From CAVZGO01 sp963774935 (lineage in GTDB: Bacteria > Chloroflexota > Anaerolineae > Anaerolineales > UBA4823): DNA of 64,000 bases. Numbering within the stretch: position 1 is the stretch's first letter; every line of letters starts with the position of its first letter. The stretch spans positions 62,001 through 126,000 of the forward strand of contig CAVZGO010000013.1 in NCBI GenBank assembly GCA_963774935.1, read 5' to 3'. Made by a program: the position numbers and the translations under genes. Shown here piece after piece: positions 17,224 to 26,158 of this stretch. The notes under the pieces were generated by a model. The model worked only from the letters and a program-made list of their open reading frames with translations. It did not search any database and was not told where the DNA came from.

Positions 17224-18312
17224 TTAATGACCAGCGGCAGCCTGTACGTACGCGTTCAGCCGCTCGACATAACGATCCAGGCTCATTTGCTCGAGGACCA
17301 GCTTTCGCCCATTGCTGCCCATCTGGTCTGCTGCATCGGGATGAGCAAGCATACCCTGAATGGCGGATCGAAGCACCTGCGGATTGCCGGGAGCAACGTA
17401 GGCTCCTGTCTGTCCTTCAATCACTACATCCGTCTGACCGGGCACCTGCGAACAGATAACCGCTTTACCCATCGCCATTGCTTCCAGAATGGCGGTCACC
17501 CCCGCCTGGAAATTGACCTCATAAAGCGGCATCACCATGAAGCGGCTGCTGGCGTATAAGTCACGCAGCTCAGCTTGAGTAAACCGGCGAACAATCACAT
17601 TTTCAGGAATTTGCTGTCCGCTGGTAGAATCAGTCCGTTTCGACCAGGGGCTGGCTGCCGCGATGACAACCTGCACATCCAAACCTCGCACCGCTTCGAT
17701 CAAAGTCGGGTAATCCCGGAATTCCAGACCAACCGAGCAAATCATCGGTTTGCCAGGCTGTAGTATACCCAGTGGATCGCCATTGCTGTGGTTCTCAGGG
17801 GCAAAGAAGCGGCTATCCACCATAAAGGGCGTGAAAACCACACGCTGAGGGGGTACCTTCCAGCGTTTCTCAATGAATTGTTTCTGCCAGGTGGAATAGA
17901 CGAAGAAGATATCCACATGACTGGCAAGTTTAAACCAATCGAAAATTGCTATTTTCTTCCCAACCGAGAGGATATGGCTGATCATCAAGTGGGCTGGGCG
18001 CCGGCCCAGATTTGCAAACTTCAGCAAACCTGCCAGGGGGATGCCCACCTGCTCACCGTCGGTGAAAATAACACGGTATTTCCGGCGCTGCCGGTAGCAT
18101 GCCCACGCCAGGCACAGGTTCGGACCGCCAATTACCTCCAGCAGCCTGCCGGTTCTGCCACCAAGCCGACGCGCAACGGCATAATCTATCAGATCAGCAC
18201 CGAAGGTTTGCGCCATGCGAAGGTAGTCGGGTTCCGGGCGCTCACCGCGCGCAACCTGATCTCTGACCTGCGGGTCGATTGTCCCCGATACGGTTAGCAA
18301 CACGTCATTCAT
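17224..18312 (-). CDS. Glycosyltransferase family 4 protein
   Basis: This 362-residue enzyme has a GT-B C-terminal half with F-x-x-G-V-T-A-I-L-E-A-M-A-M-G-K-A-V-I-x-S (about 275-295), containing the E-x7-E-like nucleotide-sugar site of GT4 retaining glycosyltransferases, and V-I-E-G-Q-T-G-x-x-V-x-P-G-N. The N-terminal half is less conserved. Its ATG overlaps the stop of the upstream GT4 gene by one base, which implies coupled translation. It is the last gene of the EPS locus and presumably adds a sugar to the lipid-linked repeat unit in the cytosol. Donor and acceptor are unknown. Confidence 0.85.
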   Translation of the reverse strand: MNDVLLTVSGTIDPQVRDQVARGERPEPDYLRMAQTFGADLIDYAVARRLGGRTGRLLEVIGGPNLCLAWACYRQRRKYRVIFTDGEQVGIPLAGLLKFANLGRRPAHLMISHILSVGKKIAIFDWFKLASHVDIFFVYSTWQKQFIEKRWKVPPQRVVFTPFMVDSRFFAPENHSNGDPLGILQPGKPMICSVGLEFRDYPTLIEAVRGLDVQVVIAAASPWSKRTDSTSGQQIPENVIVRRFTQAELRDLYASSRFMVMPLYEVNFQAGVTAILEAMAMGKAVICSQVPGQTDVVIEGQTGAYVAPGNPQVLRSAIQGMLAHPDAADQMGSNGRKLVLEQMSLDRYVERLNAYVQAAAGH

Positions 18313-19484
18313 TAATTTTTAGACGGACGGGGGGAGGCTGCGATGGTTTGTTTGAGCAAAGCCAGCAGGCTGCTGGCGTTCGCTTCGGCATCATATTCCT
18401 TGCGCACAACTTGAGCAGCCCGCTCACCAAGCGACTGCCGCAGCTCTGGAACTTCGACCAGTTTTCGTAATGCTACTGCCAGTGCAGCCGCATCACCGGC
18501 AGGGATTAGGAAGCCAGTTTCTCCGTCGCGCACAATTTCATCAATCGCACCCACACGCGTGGAAATCAAGGGCAATCTCGCTGCGCCAGCCTCTGAGAGC
18601 ACCATCGGCAGGCAATCCCCATAGGTGGGCAGGCAAAATATGTGGCTGTTGAAATAAAGTTGTTTCAGCTCAGTGCTGTTGGGCTGCATCTGGTTGTAGA
18701 CAAACAACCCCGGCTCAGCGGGCACGGGATGGCGGGTGACGAGGTGAAGCTCAATCTCCGGATCAGTACCCGACAGTTCACTGCGCAGCTCACGGAATGC
18801 CTCGAGAAGCAGTAAACCACCTTTGCGCTGCAGGTCACCACCGACGAACAAGATACGCACAACCTTATTTTGTCGCAGGTCGCTGTACCCTTCGATGACC
18901 TGCTCGACTCCAAAGTTATCGAGCCGTTGCTCACCTGGTGGGGTCCATTCAGCGACGTTGACCCCTGGCGGGATCACAGTGATTTTCTCGGCAGGCACCT
19001 GGTATTCATCCACCAGACCCTGCTTCGCCCACTGCGACCAGGTCACCAAATGCTGGGCACATGCAAAACAATCCCGGTTGAGGCGCCATTTCCAATTTTC
19101 CAGCCACTCAGGGCCAGGTGTGTGGGCATAGGTTTCGCCGAGAGAATCGTACTGGCGCGGTGTTGCATCCAGTGAGACCACGCTCGGGATACGCCGCATC
19201 CAGTCCTGAGCCAGGACCGCCGTAACCTGGGTGTGAAAGAAAAGCAAATCCAGGCGAACCTGCCTGGATATGGCTGCGAGCGACCGACGTGCCTGCCACC
19301 CGGCTTGCAATGTCCAATTGCTGCGATACACCGGAATCTTACTTACGAAGCCTCGAGTTTGCCAGACCGGCAAACCCCAATATGCATGTACTGTCGAATC
19401 TTTAGCGACATTATTCCGGAGATTCTGTCCGTGGGTGATGTGCCCCAGGGCTTGCTCAATAATAAAACCTACGTTATTGGTCAT
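18312..19484 (-). CDS. Glycosyltransferase family 4 protein
   Basis: The 390-residue GT-B enzyme has a central R-I-L-F-V-G-G-D-L-Q-R-K-G-G-L-L-L-L-E-A-F block (start of the donor domain, about residues 208-230) and a C-terminal P-M-V-L-S-E-A-G-A-A-R-L-P-L-I-S-T-R-V-G donor-binding segment. The N-terminal half shares L-D-A-T-P-x-Q-Y-D-S-L-G with the GT4 protein encoded at 22096-23178 (T-P-L-Q-Y-D-A-M-G), so the two are paralogues. It is coupled to the next gene by a TAATG overlap. Role: sugar addition during EPS repeat assembly; specificity unknown. Confidence 0.87.
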   Translation of the reverse strand: MTNNVGFIIEQALGHITHGQNLRNNVAKDSTVHAYWGLPVWQTRGFVSKIPVYRSNWTLQAGWQARRSLAAISRQVRLDLLFFHTQVTAVLAQDWMRRIPSVVSLDATPRQYDSLGETYAHTPGPEWLENWKWRLNRDCFACAQHLVTWSQWAKQGLVDEYQVPAEKITVIPPGVNVAEWTPPGEQRLDNFGVEQVIEGYSDLRQNKVVRILFVGGDLQRKGGLLLLEAFRELRSELSGTDPEIELHLVTRHPVPAEPGLFVYNQMQPNSTELKQLYFNSHIFCLPTYGDCLPMVLSEAGAARLPLISTRVGAIDEIVRDGETGFLIPAGDAAALAVALRKLVEVPELRQSLGERAAQVVRKEYDAEANASSLLALLKQTIAASPRPSKN

Positions 19485-19525
19485 TCATTCCAATTGTAAC
19501 GCAGGCTAAGATGATTCCGTTAATG

Positions 19526-21220
19526 TTATTGCTGCAGCACATACAAGGAGATCGAATAAGGGGGCAGCAGGAGAGCATCGCCGGGGGCTAAAGACATTTC
19601 AGAATCAGCAATTTGATCTGGCTGGGAGGGGTCATAGCGATATAAAAGAGCAGAAGGCTGGGGAGTAAAACCTTTCAAGTTCAAATATACCGATTCTTGT
19701 GCATCACCCTTATTGATCACCATCAGCTGAAGCCGCCCGGTTTTGGAATCATAGGCAGCATAGCTACTGATGGGGGCGACAGTATTTGTCTCAGCCAGGA
19801 CGGAATCACCGCTGAATTGCCCACCCTGATCATCATAATTGGTGTACATCTTGAAGGCATAAAAACCGGGGCTGCCGGCTGGCGGATTACGCCAGTAGGC
19901 GGCAAAGTAGACATTTTCACGGCTGTATATTCCCAGGACATCCGCAATCGCAAGGGCACCATTCATATCATTATCAGCGCCCCAGTTCCACTCGCTGATG
20001 CCAAGTTTTGTGCCCGGATAATATTTATCGATCAATTTCTGCATACGCGGGATGAAGTAGATAGGCTGGTCGATCCAGGACTCGTCCACATAGTTTTTAT
20101 CCCACAATGCGCGTGTGCTGCGCAAACGGCGAGCCGCTGTTTGAGGATCAATTTGATCGGTAAAAACATCACCCTGGGGATAAAAATGGACATCCAGCAC
20201 GTCCAGGTGCCGTTGCCCCGCAGCTTCATCATACTTACGTACGGAGTATAAAAACCAGCCGATATAATCTGTGGGCACTCTGGCGTGCGTCTCGTCAGGT
20301 CCTGGGGCGGTATTCCAGTAAGAATACCAGCAGCATGCAACCGGACCGGTCAGCTCAGCGTTTGGGGCAACCTCCCGGATGGCGCTGGCATAGGCGAGAT
20401 ACTTGTCGAGCACTTCCTCAAAGGTAGTGCAATCAGGATGGACATCGTAATGAGTATAGCCCCATAATTCTGGCTCGTTATCCATGGCGATAAACCGAGG
20501 CAGCAGGTCTTGATCTTTGAGATGGTTCATCCACTCAACGATTGATGCAACATCACTGACGACGTTAGCGCGTGTTGGATCTGCAATCTCTCCCGGTTCC
20601 TCACAGGTGGCTCCTCTGGCATTGCCACAGGTGCCATCTGCGTTCGGAAAAGAACAACTGGTGCGATCTTTTGCCACCCATCCCAGCGTGGGCACTGCCA
20701 GACGGGTTTCAGCGCTTAAGCTGTTAGCCAGACGAATAAAATCATCACTCACCAGGACGCCGTCCGGGTTCCCATAATTTCCATTTTGATAATACCAATC
20801 ACTTCCAGCGTTCCAGGTATTGCCCAGTTTCCAGTTATACCGGGTGCTGGGGTTGCCTCCCCAGCTAAGCAGGGTGGGCTTTAATTCCTCCAGGTAATCT
20901 AAATCTCCACCAGAAACCCCGTAAATCAGCGGGCTTATCTGGTTATGAACCACGTTAATGTCTACCGTCACACCTGGTCTCGCCTGGGTATCGTCGGCTT
21001 CAACAGGAGCAGATTCAGTGGAGGGTGAAGCCGTTGGGCTGATTTCTCCCCCTTGCGGAGTATTCTGTTCCTCTACCAGGATTGGTTGTTGGGGTGAGGG
21101 TGTAGTCGAGGTGCTATCCAGAGCTGAAGCCGCTTTTCCATCGCCACCTACCTGGCAGCCAGACAGTCCGAGAACAGCAATCAGGCAAAGCAACAAGCCA
21201 AATTTCAACAATTTTGTCAT
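19526..21220 (-). CDS. GH44-family endoglycanase lipoprotein
   Basis: The 564-residue product begins with a lipoprotein signal peptide with lipobox L-S-G-C (Cys22), then a Ser/Thr/Pro/Gln linker to about residue 80. The catalytic domain has the GH44 blocks: P-L-I-Y-G-V-S-G-G near 98-105, W-G-G-N-P-S-T-R-Y-N-W (120-130), N-A-G-S-D-W-Y-Y, the acid/base in D-N-E-P-E-L-W (Glu249) and the nucleophile in G-I-S-E-W-N-W-G (Glu410). GH44 enzymes cut beta-1,4-glucans and xyloglucan. A C-terminal beta domain follows from about residue 480. Being anchored outside the cell within an EPS locus, it may trim or release the polymer made here. It overlaps the upstream lipoprotein gene by four bases (ATGA). Confidence 0.88.
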   Translation of the reverse strand: MTKLLKFGLLLCLIAVLGLSGCQVGGDGKAASALDSTSTTPSPQQPILVEEQNTPQGGEISPTASPSTESAPVEADDTQARPGVTVDINVVHNQISPLIYGVSGGDLDYLEELKPTLLSWGGNPSTRYNWKLGNTWNAGSDWYYQNGNYGNPDGVLVSDDFIRLANSLSAETRLAVPTLGWVAKDRTSCSFPNADGTCGNARGATCEEPGEIADPTRANVVSDVASIVEWMNHLKDQDLLPRFIAMDNEPELWGYTHYDVHPDCTTFEEVLDKYLAYASAIREVAPNAELTGPVACCWYSYWNTAPGPDETHARVPTDYIGWFLYSVRKYDEAAGQRHLDVLDVHFYPQGDVFTDQIDPQTAARRLRSTRALWDKNYVDESWIDQPIYFIPRMQKLIDKYYPGTKLGISEWNWGADNDMNGALAIADVLGIYSRENVYFAAYWRNPPAGSPGFYAFKMYTNYDDQGGQFSGDSVLAETNTVAPISSYAAYDSKTGRLQLMVINKGDAQESVYLNLKGFTPQPSALLYRYDPSQPDQIADSEMSLAPGDALLLPPYSISLYVLQQ

Positions 21221-22068
21221 TTTTCTTCTTGCTGAACTACCAACTCCACCTGGTCGACATAAATTGTATTCACGAAACCTTTGTCAGTAATGATACGAAT
21301 CCCGGTGACGTACTCATATTGAGGCTCATACGGCAAATTATCCAGCCACATCTCAATCTGAACCCAGGTGTTTGGCGGTATGTCTGTATTAATATCCAGG
21401 TAATACAAGCGCATCTCAGGGAAGAGCGGGTCTTGAATTTTTTCAACGGACTGATCATTCAAGACCCAATAAGGGTAGCGGTTGCTGCCCTCCACAGAAA
21501 CTCCGATATCGCTGGTTGCGATGCTCCCCTCTCCGCTGTTCAACCAGAAACGCACGCCAAGAACATCGCTGCGGTAGTAGGTTTCCTGGGCGCCTTTTTT
21601 GACGGTGAAGAACAGCTGTCCAAAGTCCCTGGCTGGGATAACGGATATTGAATAACTGCCGTTATGGAGCGGCGAGGTATTCTTAAGATCATATTCCACA
21701 CCATGGCTGTAATCCAAAGACCAGTTGGAGTTTAAGCGATCATCAAACACTTCGACAATTTGATAAACTCCAGGCGACAAGGAATTCAACCCGGATTCGG
21801 GAGGAGCTGGTGTCGGGGTACTACGCTCGGTTGAACGAACTGGCAGGTTTACGGTTGGCTGATCTGTCCCTAAGTGCGCTGAAAGCCGTTCGGCATCAAA
21901 GATCGGGTTCAGTGTGGGCGCCGGTATCGTGGCGGGAATCTCCTCGGTACTTGCTGAACGACCGGTGCTACAGCTACTCAACAGCAGCAGAATGACAACT
22001 CCAATGAAAAAACGATACGGAGTCCGCCTGAGCTGAGATAAAGTATATCTCCTGGGATGATTATTCAC
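21217..22068 (-). CDS. Lipoprotein with a carbohydrate-binding-like beta-sandwich
   Basis: A 283-residue protein with a basic N-terminus, one hydrophobic stretch and a lipobox L-S-S-C at residues 30-33, then a Thr/Pro-rich linker to about residue 95. The remaining 185 residues have the alternating strands and aromatic residues of a galactose-binding/CBM-like jelly roll (for example V-F-D-D-x-L-N-S-N-W-S, V-R-F-W-L-N-S-G and W-V-Q-I-E-M-W-L-D). No catalytic motif is seen. Its stop overlaps the start of the GH44 lipoprotein gene, so the two are probably made together. It may bind the polymer for that enzyme. The family assignment is by pattern only. Confidence 0.65.
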   Translation of the reverse strand: MNNHPRRYTLSQLRRTPYRFFIGVVILLLLSSCSTGRSASTEEIPATIPAPTLNPIFDAERLSAHLGTDQPTVNLPVRSTERSTPTPAPPESGLNSLSPGVYQIVEVFDDRLNSNWSLDYSHGVEYDLKNTSPLHNGSYSISVIPARDFGQLFFTVKKGAQETYYRSDVLGVRFWLNSGEGSIATSDIGVSVEGSNRYPYWVLNDQSVEKIQDPLFPEMRLYYLDINTDIPPNTWVQIEMWLDNLPYEPQYEYVTGIRIITDKGFVNTIYVDQVELVVQQEEK

Positions 22069-22095
22069 TTTTATTATCCATTAACAACAAATCCA

Positions 22096-23178
22096 TCATT
22101 GAGCAACATCGTGCAATATTTGGCTGATCTGGGCTGCGTTACGCGAGGCATCGAAGTATTGTTCTGCGCGAGCACGACTCGCCCGGCTCATTTCATGTCG
22201 AATATCGGGATTTTCAACCAGGTAGACCAGTTTTTCCAGCAGCGGCTTCACCTCACCAGGTTCAATGAAAAAACCGTTCTTTCCATCTTCAACAATGTCT
22301 GTAAGCCCACCAATATTTGTGGCAAGCACAGGCAGTCCCGAAGCCGTGGCTTCAACCGCTGCAATTCCGAATGCTTCAGCATAAGATGGTAATACGAACA
22401 AGTCGCTGGATTGGTACAGGCGAATCAGCTCTGGCGAGTTTGGCAGGCAGTTGGAAAAAACACTGACACCGCGTGCTGGCTGAACCGCTGAGCGAGTCAC
22501 CAAGAGAAGCTCTAACTGATCTGAAGGAAATATTTTTGATAGTTCCTGGAAAGCTTCCAGCAATACGAGCCCACCTTTGCGAACAAGATCACCACCCACA
22601 AATAAGATGCGGATGGGGTGGGATTCGCTCATTATCGCTGGTCGCCAGGTTTCCAGATTAACACCCGGAGCGATGACTTTGATTTTCTGATCGTCGACAC
22701 CATAATCCGCTACCAGCGATTTACCAGCCCAGGAAGACCAGGGCAAAATGTAAGCCGCATTCTGAAAGGTTTTGACATTCTGGCGATGCTTATAATCACT
22801 GACAATACCCCGCCCGCCGTTCCGGTGATCGTAGTAGCTTCCCATTGCGTCGTACTGGAGCGGGGTAATATCCGTGGCAAGCACGTACGGCGGATTGCGA
22901 CTCATATTTCCAGCGATCACAGCCGGCACCTGGGTATTGAAGAAGCGCACATCTCCTTTTTTCTTTAATCCCTGACGTACCTGCCCCCTTCCGATCAATG
23001 TTCCCCTTACCCCTGCAGGCAGCAATGGCAATCGCTGCCAAATACTTTGAGAATTTGTGTAGGTGACGGGTATCCAGGTCGCGCGAATATCGGGATGGCG
23101 ATTAATCGAATCACGCAGATTCTCATAATAGGCGTAATGACCGATGTGCTGCTCCATGAAAAAAGTAACATCAATCAC
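22096..23178 (-). CDS. Glycosyltransferase family 4 protein
   Basis: The 360-residue GT-B enzyme has the donor-domain start R-I-L-F-V-G-G-D-L-V-R-K-G-G-L-V-L-L-E-A-F (about 185-205) and the C-terminal Y-A-E-A-F-G-I-A-A-V-E-A-T-A-S-G-L-P-V-L-A-T block holding the conserved Glu pair for nucleotide-sugar binding. The start is GTG, with AGAGG about 9 bases before it; an ATG is not available nearby. It is a paralogue of the GT4 protein at 18312-19484, sharing N-terminal motifs (E-Q-x-x-G-H, T-P-x-Q-Y-D). It probably transfers a hexose to the growing repeat unit. Confidence 0.87.
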   Translation of the reverse strand: MIDVTFFMEQHIGHYAYYENLRDSINRHPDIRATWIPVTYTNSQSIWQRLPLLPAGVRGTLIGRGQVRQGLKKKGDVRFFNTQVPAVIAGNMSRNPPYVLATDITPLQYDAMGSYYDHRNGGRGIVSDYKHRQNVKTFQNAAYILPWSSWAGKSLVADYGVDDQKIKVIAPGVNLETWRPAIMSESHPIRILFVGGDLVRKGGLVLLEAFQELSKIFPSDQLELLLVTRSAVQPARGVSVFSNCLPNSPELIRLYQSSDLFVLPSYAEAFGIAAVEATASGLPVLATNIGGLTDIVEDGKNGFFIEPGEVKPLLEKLVYLVENPDIRHEMSRASRARAEQYFDASRNAAQISQILHDVAQ

Positions 23179-23247
23179 AGAGATTTGCCTCTTGTCATCA
23201 ATAACAAGCCATCAGTATGCAAGTGGCGGGCTATCCCGTTTGAGGGA

Positions 23248-23826
23248 TCAGTTTCTTTCCACAACCCTGGCTGGAACGCCCACAACGGTCGCTCCGTTGG
23301 GGACATCGTCGATGACAACCGCATTCGCACCGATCTTGGCACCATCACCAACAACGATGTGTCCCAGCACGCGCGCCCCAGCGCCAATATAGACGTTATC
23401 ACCAATTTGAGGAAATTCCCAGGTGTTGCGCAATCCGATGGTCACGTTGTGAACAATGCTGCAATTTTTTCCGATTTTATCCGGCATCACTACGGTACCG
23501 TACGGATGAGCAATATAAAGTCCCCCGCCAATCTCCTGGGAAACCGCAATCTCCAAACCATAGAACATGGACAGCAACCGCTGGACAATCGACGGGACGC
23601 CGCGTATATGCTTGCGGTGGCACCACTCCCCAAAGCGGAATAACAACATTGCCCTTAGCTGCATGTGGCGAAAGAGCAATTTCAAAGCCTTCCCCTTGGT
23701 CACCTGAGAAGCATCAACAATTTGTCCAGGCACGACCCATCTCGATGCATCTTGCTTAAATAATCCCGTCATAGTCACCGGCTCTTTATTTACAATCGTA
23801 ATGTGCTGATAAATATCAGTTTGCAT
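23248..23826 (-). CDS. Serine O-acetyltransferase-like left-handed beta-helix enzyme
   Basis: The 192-residue protein has a helical N-terminal part followed by hexapeptide repeats of a left-handed beta-helix. Sequence features of the CysE type are I-A-H-P-Y-G-T-V-V (about 125, catalytic His region), N-V-T-I-G and V-x-I-G-A-G-A-R-V-L-G, ending in G-V-P-A-R-V-V. The family acetylates serine, but members within polysaccharide loci often acetylate sugars. The ATG at 23826 follows GGAGG by 7 bases and overlaps the end of the GT2 gene by 11 bases. Because of the context, sugar O-acetylation is considered more likely than cysteine synthesis; acetyl-CoA is the expected donor. Confidence 0.8.
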   Translation of the reverse strand: MQTDIYQHITIVNKEPVTMTGLFKQDASRWVVPGQIVDASQVTKGKALKLLFRHMQLRAMLLFRFGEWCHRKHIRGVPSIVQRLLSMFYGLEIAVSQEIGGGLYIAHPYGTVVMPDKIGKNCSIVHNVTIGLRNTWEFPQIGDNVYIGAGARVLGHIVVGDGAKIGANAVVIDDVPNGATVVGVPARVVERN

Positions 23827-24814
23827 ATGACAACCTCCGCTCCTTCAATCCCTCAAAGAATGCATCCCGCCCATCAAGCTCATCCGCGATTCCCTGGTAA
23901 TAACGCAAGTTAAATAAGCCACTGCAAGCCTGGCTTGCCAGCACTGGCGCATGGATTGCAGAAGCAAACTCGGCAACCCCTTTCAATATATTTGTCACCA
24001 AAGCAGTCAGCTGCGGTCGGTCCAGACATGTCTTGGTCAATCCCTTAACCAGTGCGTGGCGAGTATTAAACTCGGCATAGATCTGGGGCAGCAACCACAC
24101 CTGCCCCTTCTGGTGGGTAAAAAGCACATCGTTCCGACCATAAGCATAGGCAATGGCAATCCAGGATTCGAAACTGCGCTCAGCATAATGGTGACCAATC
24201 GCCTGCGGATTGAATAAAAACTGCACCCCCCGATTAGACAACCGATATGCCAGCTCGACATCTTCCGCCCGCTTGTAGTCAGGATCAAAACCTCCGGTCT
24301 CCAGTAAAAACTGGCGAGCTAGTGAGGTGTTGCCGGTATAAAACTGACGAGCAGTTGCCTGCCATTTCCCGACGAGCATATCCTGATACTGGCGGGCTAA
24401 CTTTTCTTGTTCCCAGGCAACCCAGGGAGACATTTTATGGTCTGGTGGAGTCAACATGGGACCAATCACGACCGCAGAGTAATTATTGTCTTCCTGCCAG
24501 CGCATATGCTCAGTGATCAACTGAGGCGTTGGCACAACATCATCATCCACAAACAAGACGACATTGCCCTCTGCCTGTGCCACTCCATTGTTCCGAGCAA
24601 TCGCCACACCCTGGTTAATTTGATTAATGATTTTCGTGGGAAAGGGGAGGACAAGCTGATGTAAATATTCTTCAGTGCCATCGGTTGAACCATCGGATAC
24701 AATAACAACCTCAAAATCCTGATGGGGATAAGTTTGAGCCACCAGCCCATTCAGCACTCGTTTTAATCGCTCCAGGCGATTGTAGGTAGGAATTACGACA
24801 CTGACTTTTACCAC
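23816..24814 (-). CDS. Glycosyltransferase family 2 protein
   Basis: The 332-residue GT-A enzyme begins with V-S-V-V-I-P-T-Y-N-R and contains V-I-V-S-D-G-S-T-D-G-T, the metal-binding D-D-D-V in L-F-V-D-D-D-V (about 95) and a E-D-V-E-L-A-Y-R-L motif (about 183), all normal for GT2 inverting transferases. The C-terminal 100 residues are helical and less conserved. Start is GTG with an AGGTAA ribosome site about 10 bases upstream. Likely a cytosolic sugar transfer step of EPS repeat synthesis. Confidence 0.87.
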   Translation of the reverse strand: MVKVSVVIPTYNRLERLKRVLNGLVAQTYPHQDFEVVIVSDGSTDGTEEYLHQLVLPFPTKIINQINQGVAIARNNGVAQAEGNVVLFVDDDVVPTPQLITEHMRWQEDNNYSAVVIGPMLTPPDHKMSPWVAWEQEKLARQYQDMLVGKWQATARQFYTGNTSLARQFLLETGGFDPDYKRAEDVELAYRLSNRGVQFLFNPQAIGHHYAERSFESWIAIAYAYGRNDVLFTHQKGQVWLLPQIYAEFNTRHALVKGLTKTCLDRPQLTALVTNILKGVAEFASAIHAPVLASQACSGLFNLRYYQGIADELDGRDAFFEGLKERRLSYAN

Positions 24815-24862
24815 GTGAGATTACCTGCCGCCTTGGCTAAAGATTGAAACGCTTTTTATCAA

Positions 24863-25399
24863 CTACAATGTCCGAATGACTTTCGCCGGCACACCTGCAG
24901 CGAGCGTGCGAGGCGGGATATCACGCGTGACCACACTACCCGCACCCACCACACTGCCTGCGCCAATCGTCACACCACATAAGACGATCACGCGCGCGCC
25001 AAGCCAGACATTCTCTTCCAGAATGATTGGTGCTGGGTCTGGCCGCACATTGCGCCTTTCGGGTTCAAGGCTGTGATAGTTGTTATCAATCAAAATCGAA
25101 TGGGTACCGATGTTGCAGTTCGGTCCGATACGAACTAACTCCGTAGCACCAAATGAGCAGCCATAGTTGATGTAAGTACCTTCACCAATCTCCAGCGTCC
25201 CGCCGTCCGCCATGAGCTCTGTCTTGGATACTGTTGAGATGATGCGGACTCGATCGCCGATTACAATGTTCCCCCAATTGTTGACCACCGGTTTTCCCCA
25301 CACCCGAACCTTATTACCCAAATGGTTTACCCGGTGTAAAAACCAGCGCGCCCGTAAAACCGCCAATCCGTTATTCCAAAGGTGTTTCAAGCGTGCCAT
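24863..25399 (-). CDS. Hexapeptide-repeat acyltransferase (WcaF/maltose O-acetyltransferase-like)
   Basis: The 178-residue protein is a left-handed beta-helix enzyme: repeated [LIV]-G-x4 units run from about residue 45 to the end. The catalytic-type His is in D-N-N-Y-H-S-L-E (about 113), followed by N-V-W-L-G-A-R-V-I-V-L-C-G-V-T-I-G and G-A-G-S-V-V-T-R-D-I-P-P, closing with A-G-V-P-A-K-V-I. These enzymes move an acetyl group from acetyl-CoA to a sugar hydroxyl. It lies beside a second acyltransferase, so the polymer is probably decorated at more than one position. Confidence 0.85.
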   Translation of the reverse strand: MARLKHLWNNGLAVLRARWFLHRVNHLGNKVRVWGKPVVNNWGNIVIGDRVRIISTVSKTELMADGGTLEIGEGTYINYGCSFGATELVRIGPNCNIGTHSILIDNNYHSLEPERRNVRPDPAPIILEENVWLGARVIVLCGVTIGAGSVVGAGSVVTRDIPPRTLAAGVPAKVIRTL

Positions 25400-25450
25400 A
25401 AATTAAACTCTTGCAGACTCCTGGGGGGATGTGTTAGCTTGGAGATGAAT

Positions 25451-26099
25451 TTATTCATCAAGATGCCGGATTACCACAGCCGGTACACCAGCTACAACCG
25501 TATTAGATGGCACATCCCTGGTCACGACGGCACCGGCTCCAACCACAGCTCCAGGGTGGACAGTCACACCTGGCAAAATTATACATCGAGCCCCCAACCA
25601 GGCACCTGCGCCAATATGAACGGGCGCTATGATATCGGCTCCAACGCGGCGATATGCATCCCCAATATGATGGGAGGTTGTCAGGAGCATCACCTCATGC
25701 CCAATGGCTGCACGATCATCAATGGTTATCTTACCGCCCAAATCCATATAACAGCCGATGTTGAACCAGCAGTCCTCTCCAATTTGCAGATTCTCATAGA
25801 GGTTTCTCGGGCCAACTATCCTGGGCATCCCCCACATCCTGCTCCGGGCGCCAATCCTAAATCCCGCCATGGACAACGCCAGAGCTCTCAGGCGTCCACC
25901 GACATGAAGCGGAAGAAATGCTACCAGAATCTGCGCCAGCCATAATCTCGGATGCATAACACCCAGTCTCTATCTTGAGATAGTAAGTGATTCTTTTTAT
26001 GATGTTCGTTTTAGTGTTTTCAGCAGGCAAGGCTTGTTCCACTCTGGTCTGGTTCCTCACGGATAAGTTTATCAAGTCCTGGCTAATATTTTCGGTCAT
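25451..26099 (-). CDS. Hexapeptide-repeat acyltransferase, probable single-base frameshift near its start
   Basis: The main frame (25451-25957, 168 residues) is a left-handed beta-helix acetyltransferase with T-T-S-H-H-I-G-D (catalytic His), G-A-W-L-G-A-R-C-I-I-L-P-G-V-T and the terminal A-G-V-P-A-V-V-I. Upstream in another frame lies an open stretch from an ATG at 26099 with AAGGGA 6 bases before it, ending K-R-I-T-Y-Y-L-K-I-E-T-G-C-Y. Removing one base at about 25953-25958 (TATGCAT) makes this continuous with H-P-R-L-W-L-A-Q-I-L-V, giving a protein of about 215 residues. The short frame with its own ATG at 25957 is the alternative. Role: O-acetylation of the EPS. Confidence 0.72.
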
Positions 26100-26158
26100 A
26101 TAGTTCCCTTGATGCAACGCTGGCCATCGTGATGAATTAATTCCTCATCAATCCAGGA

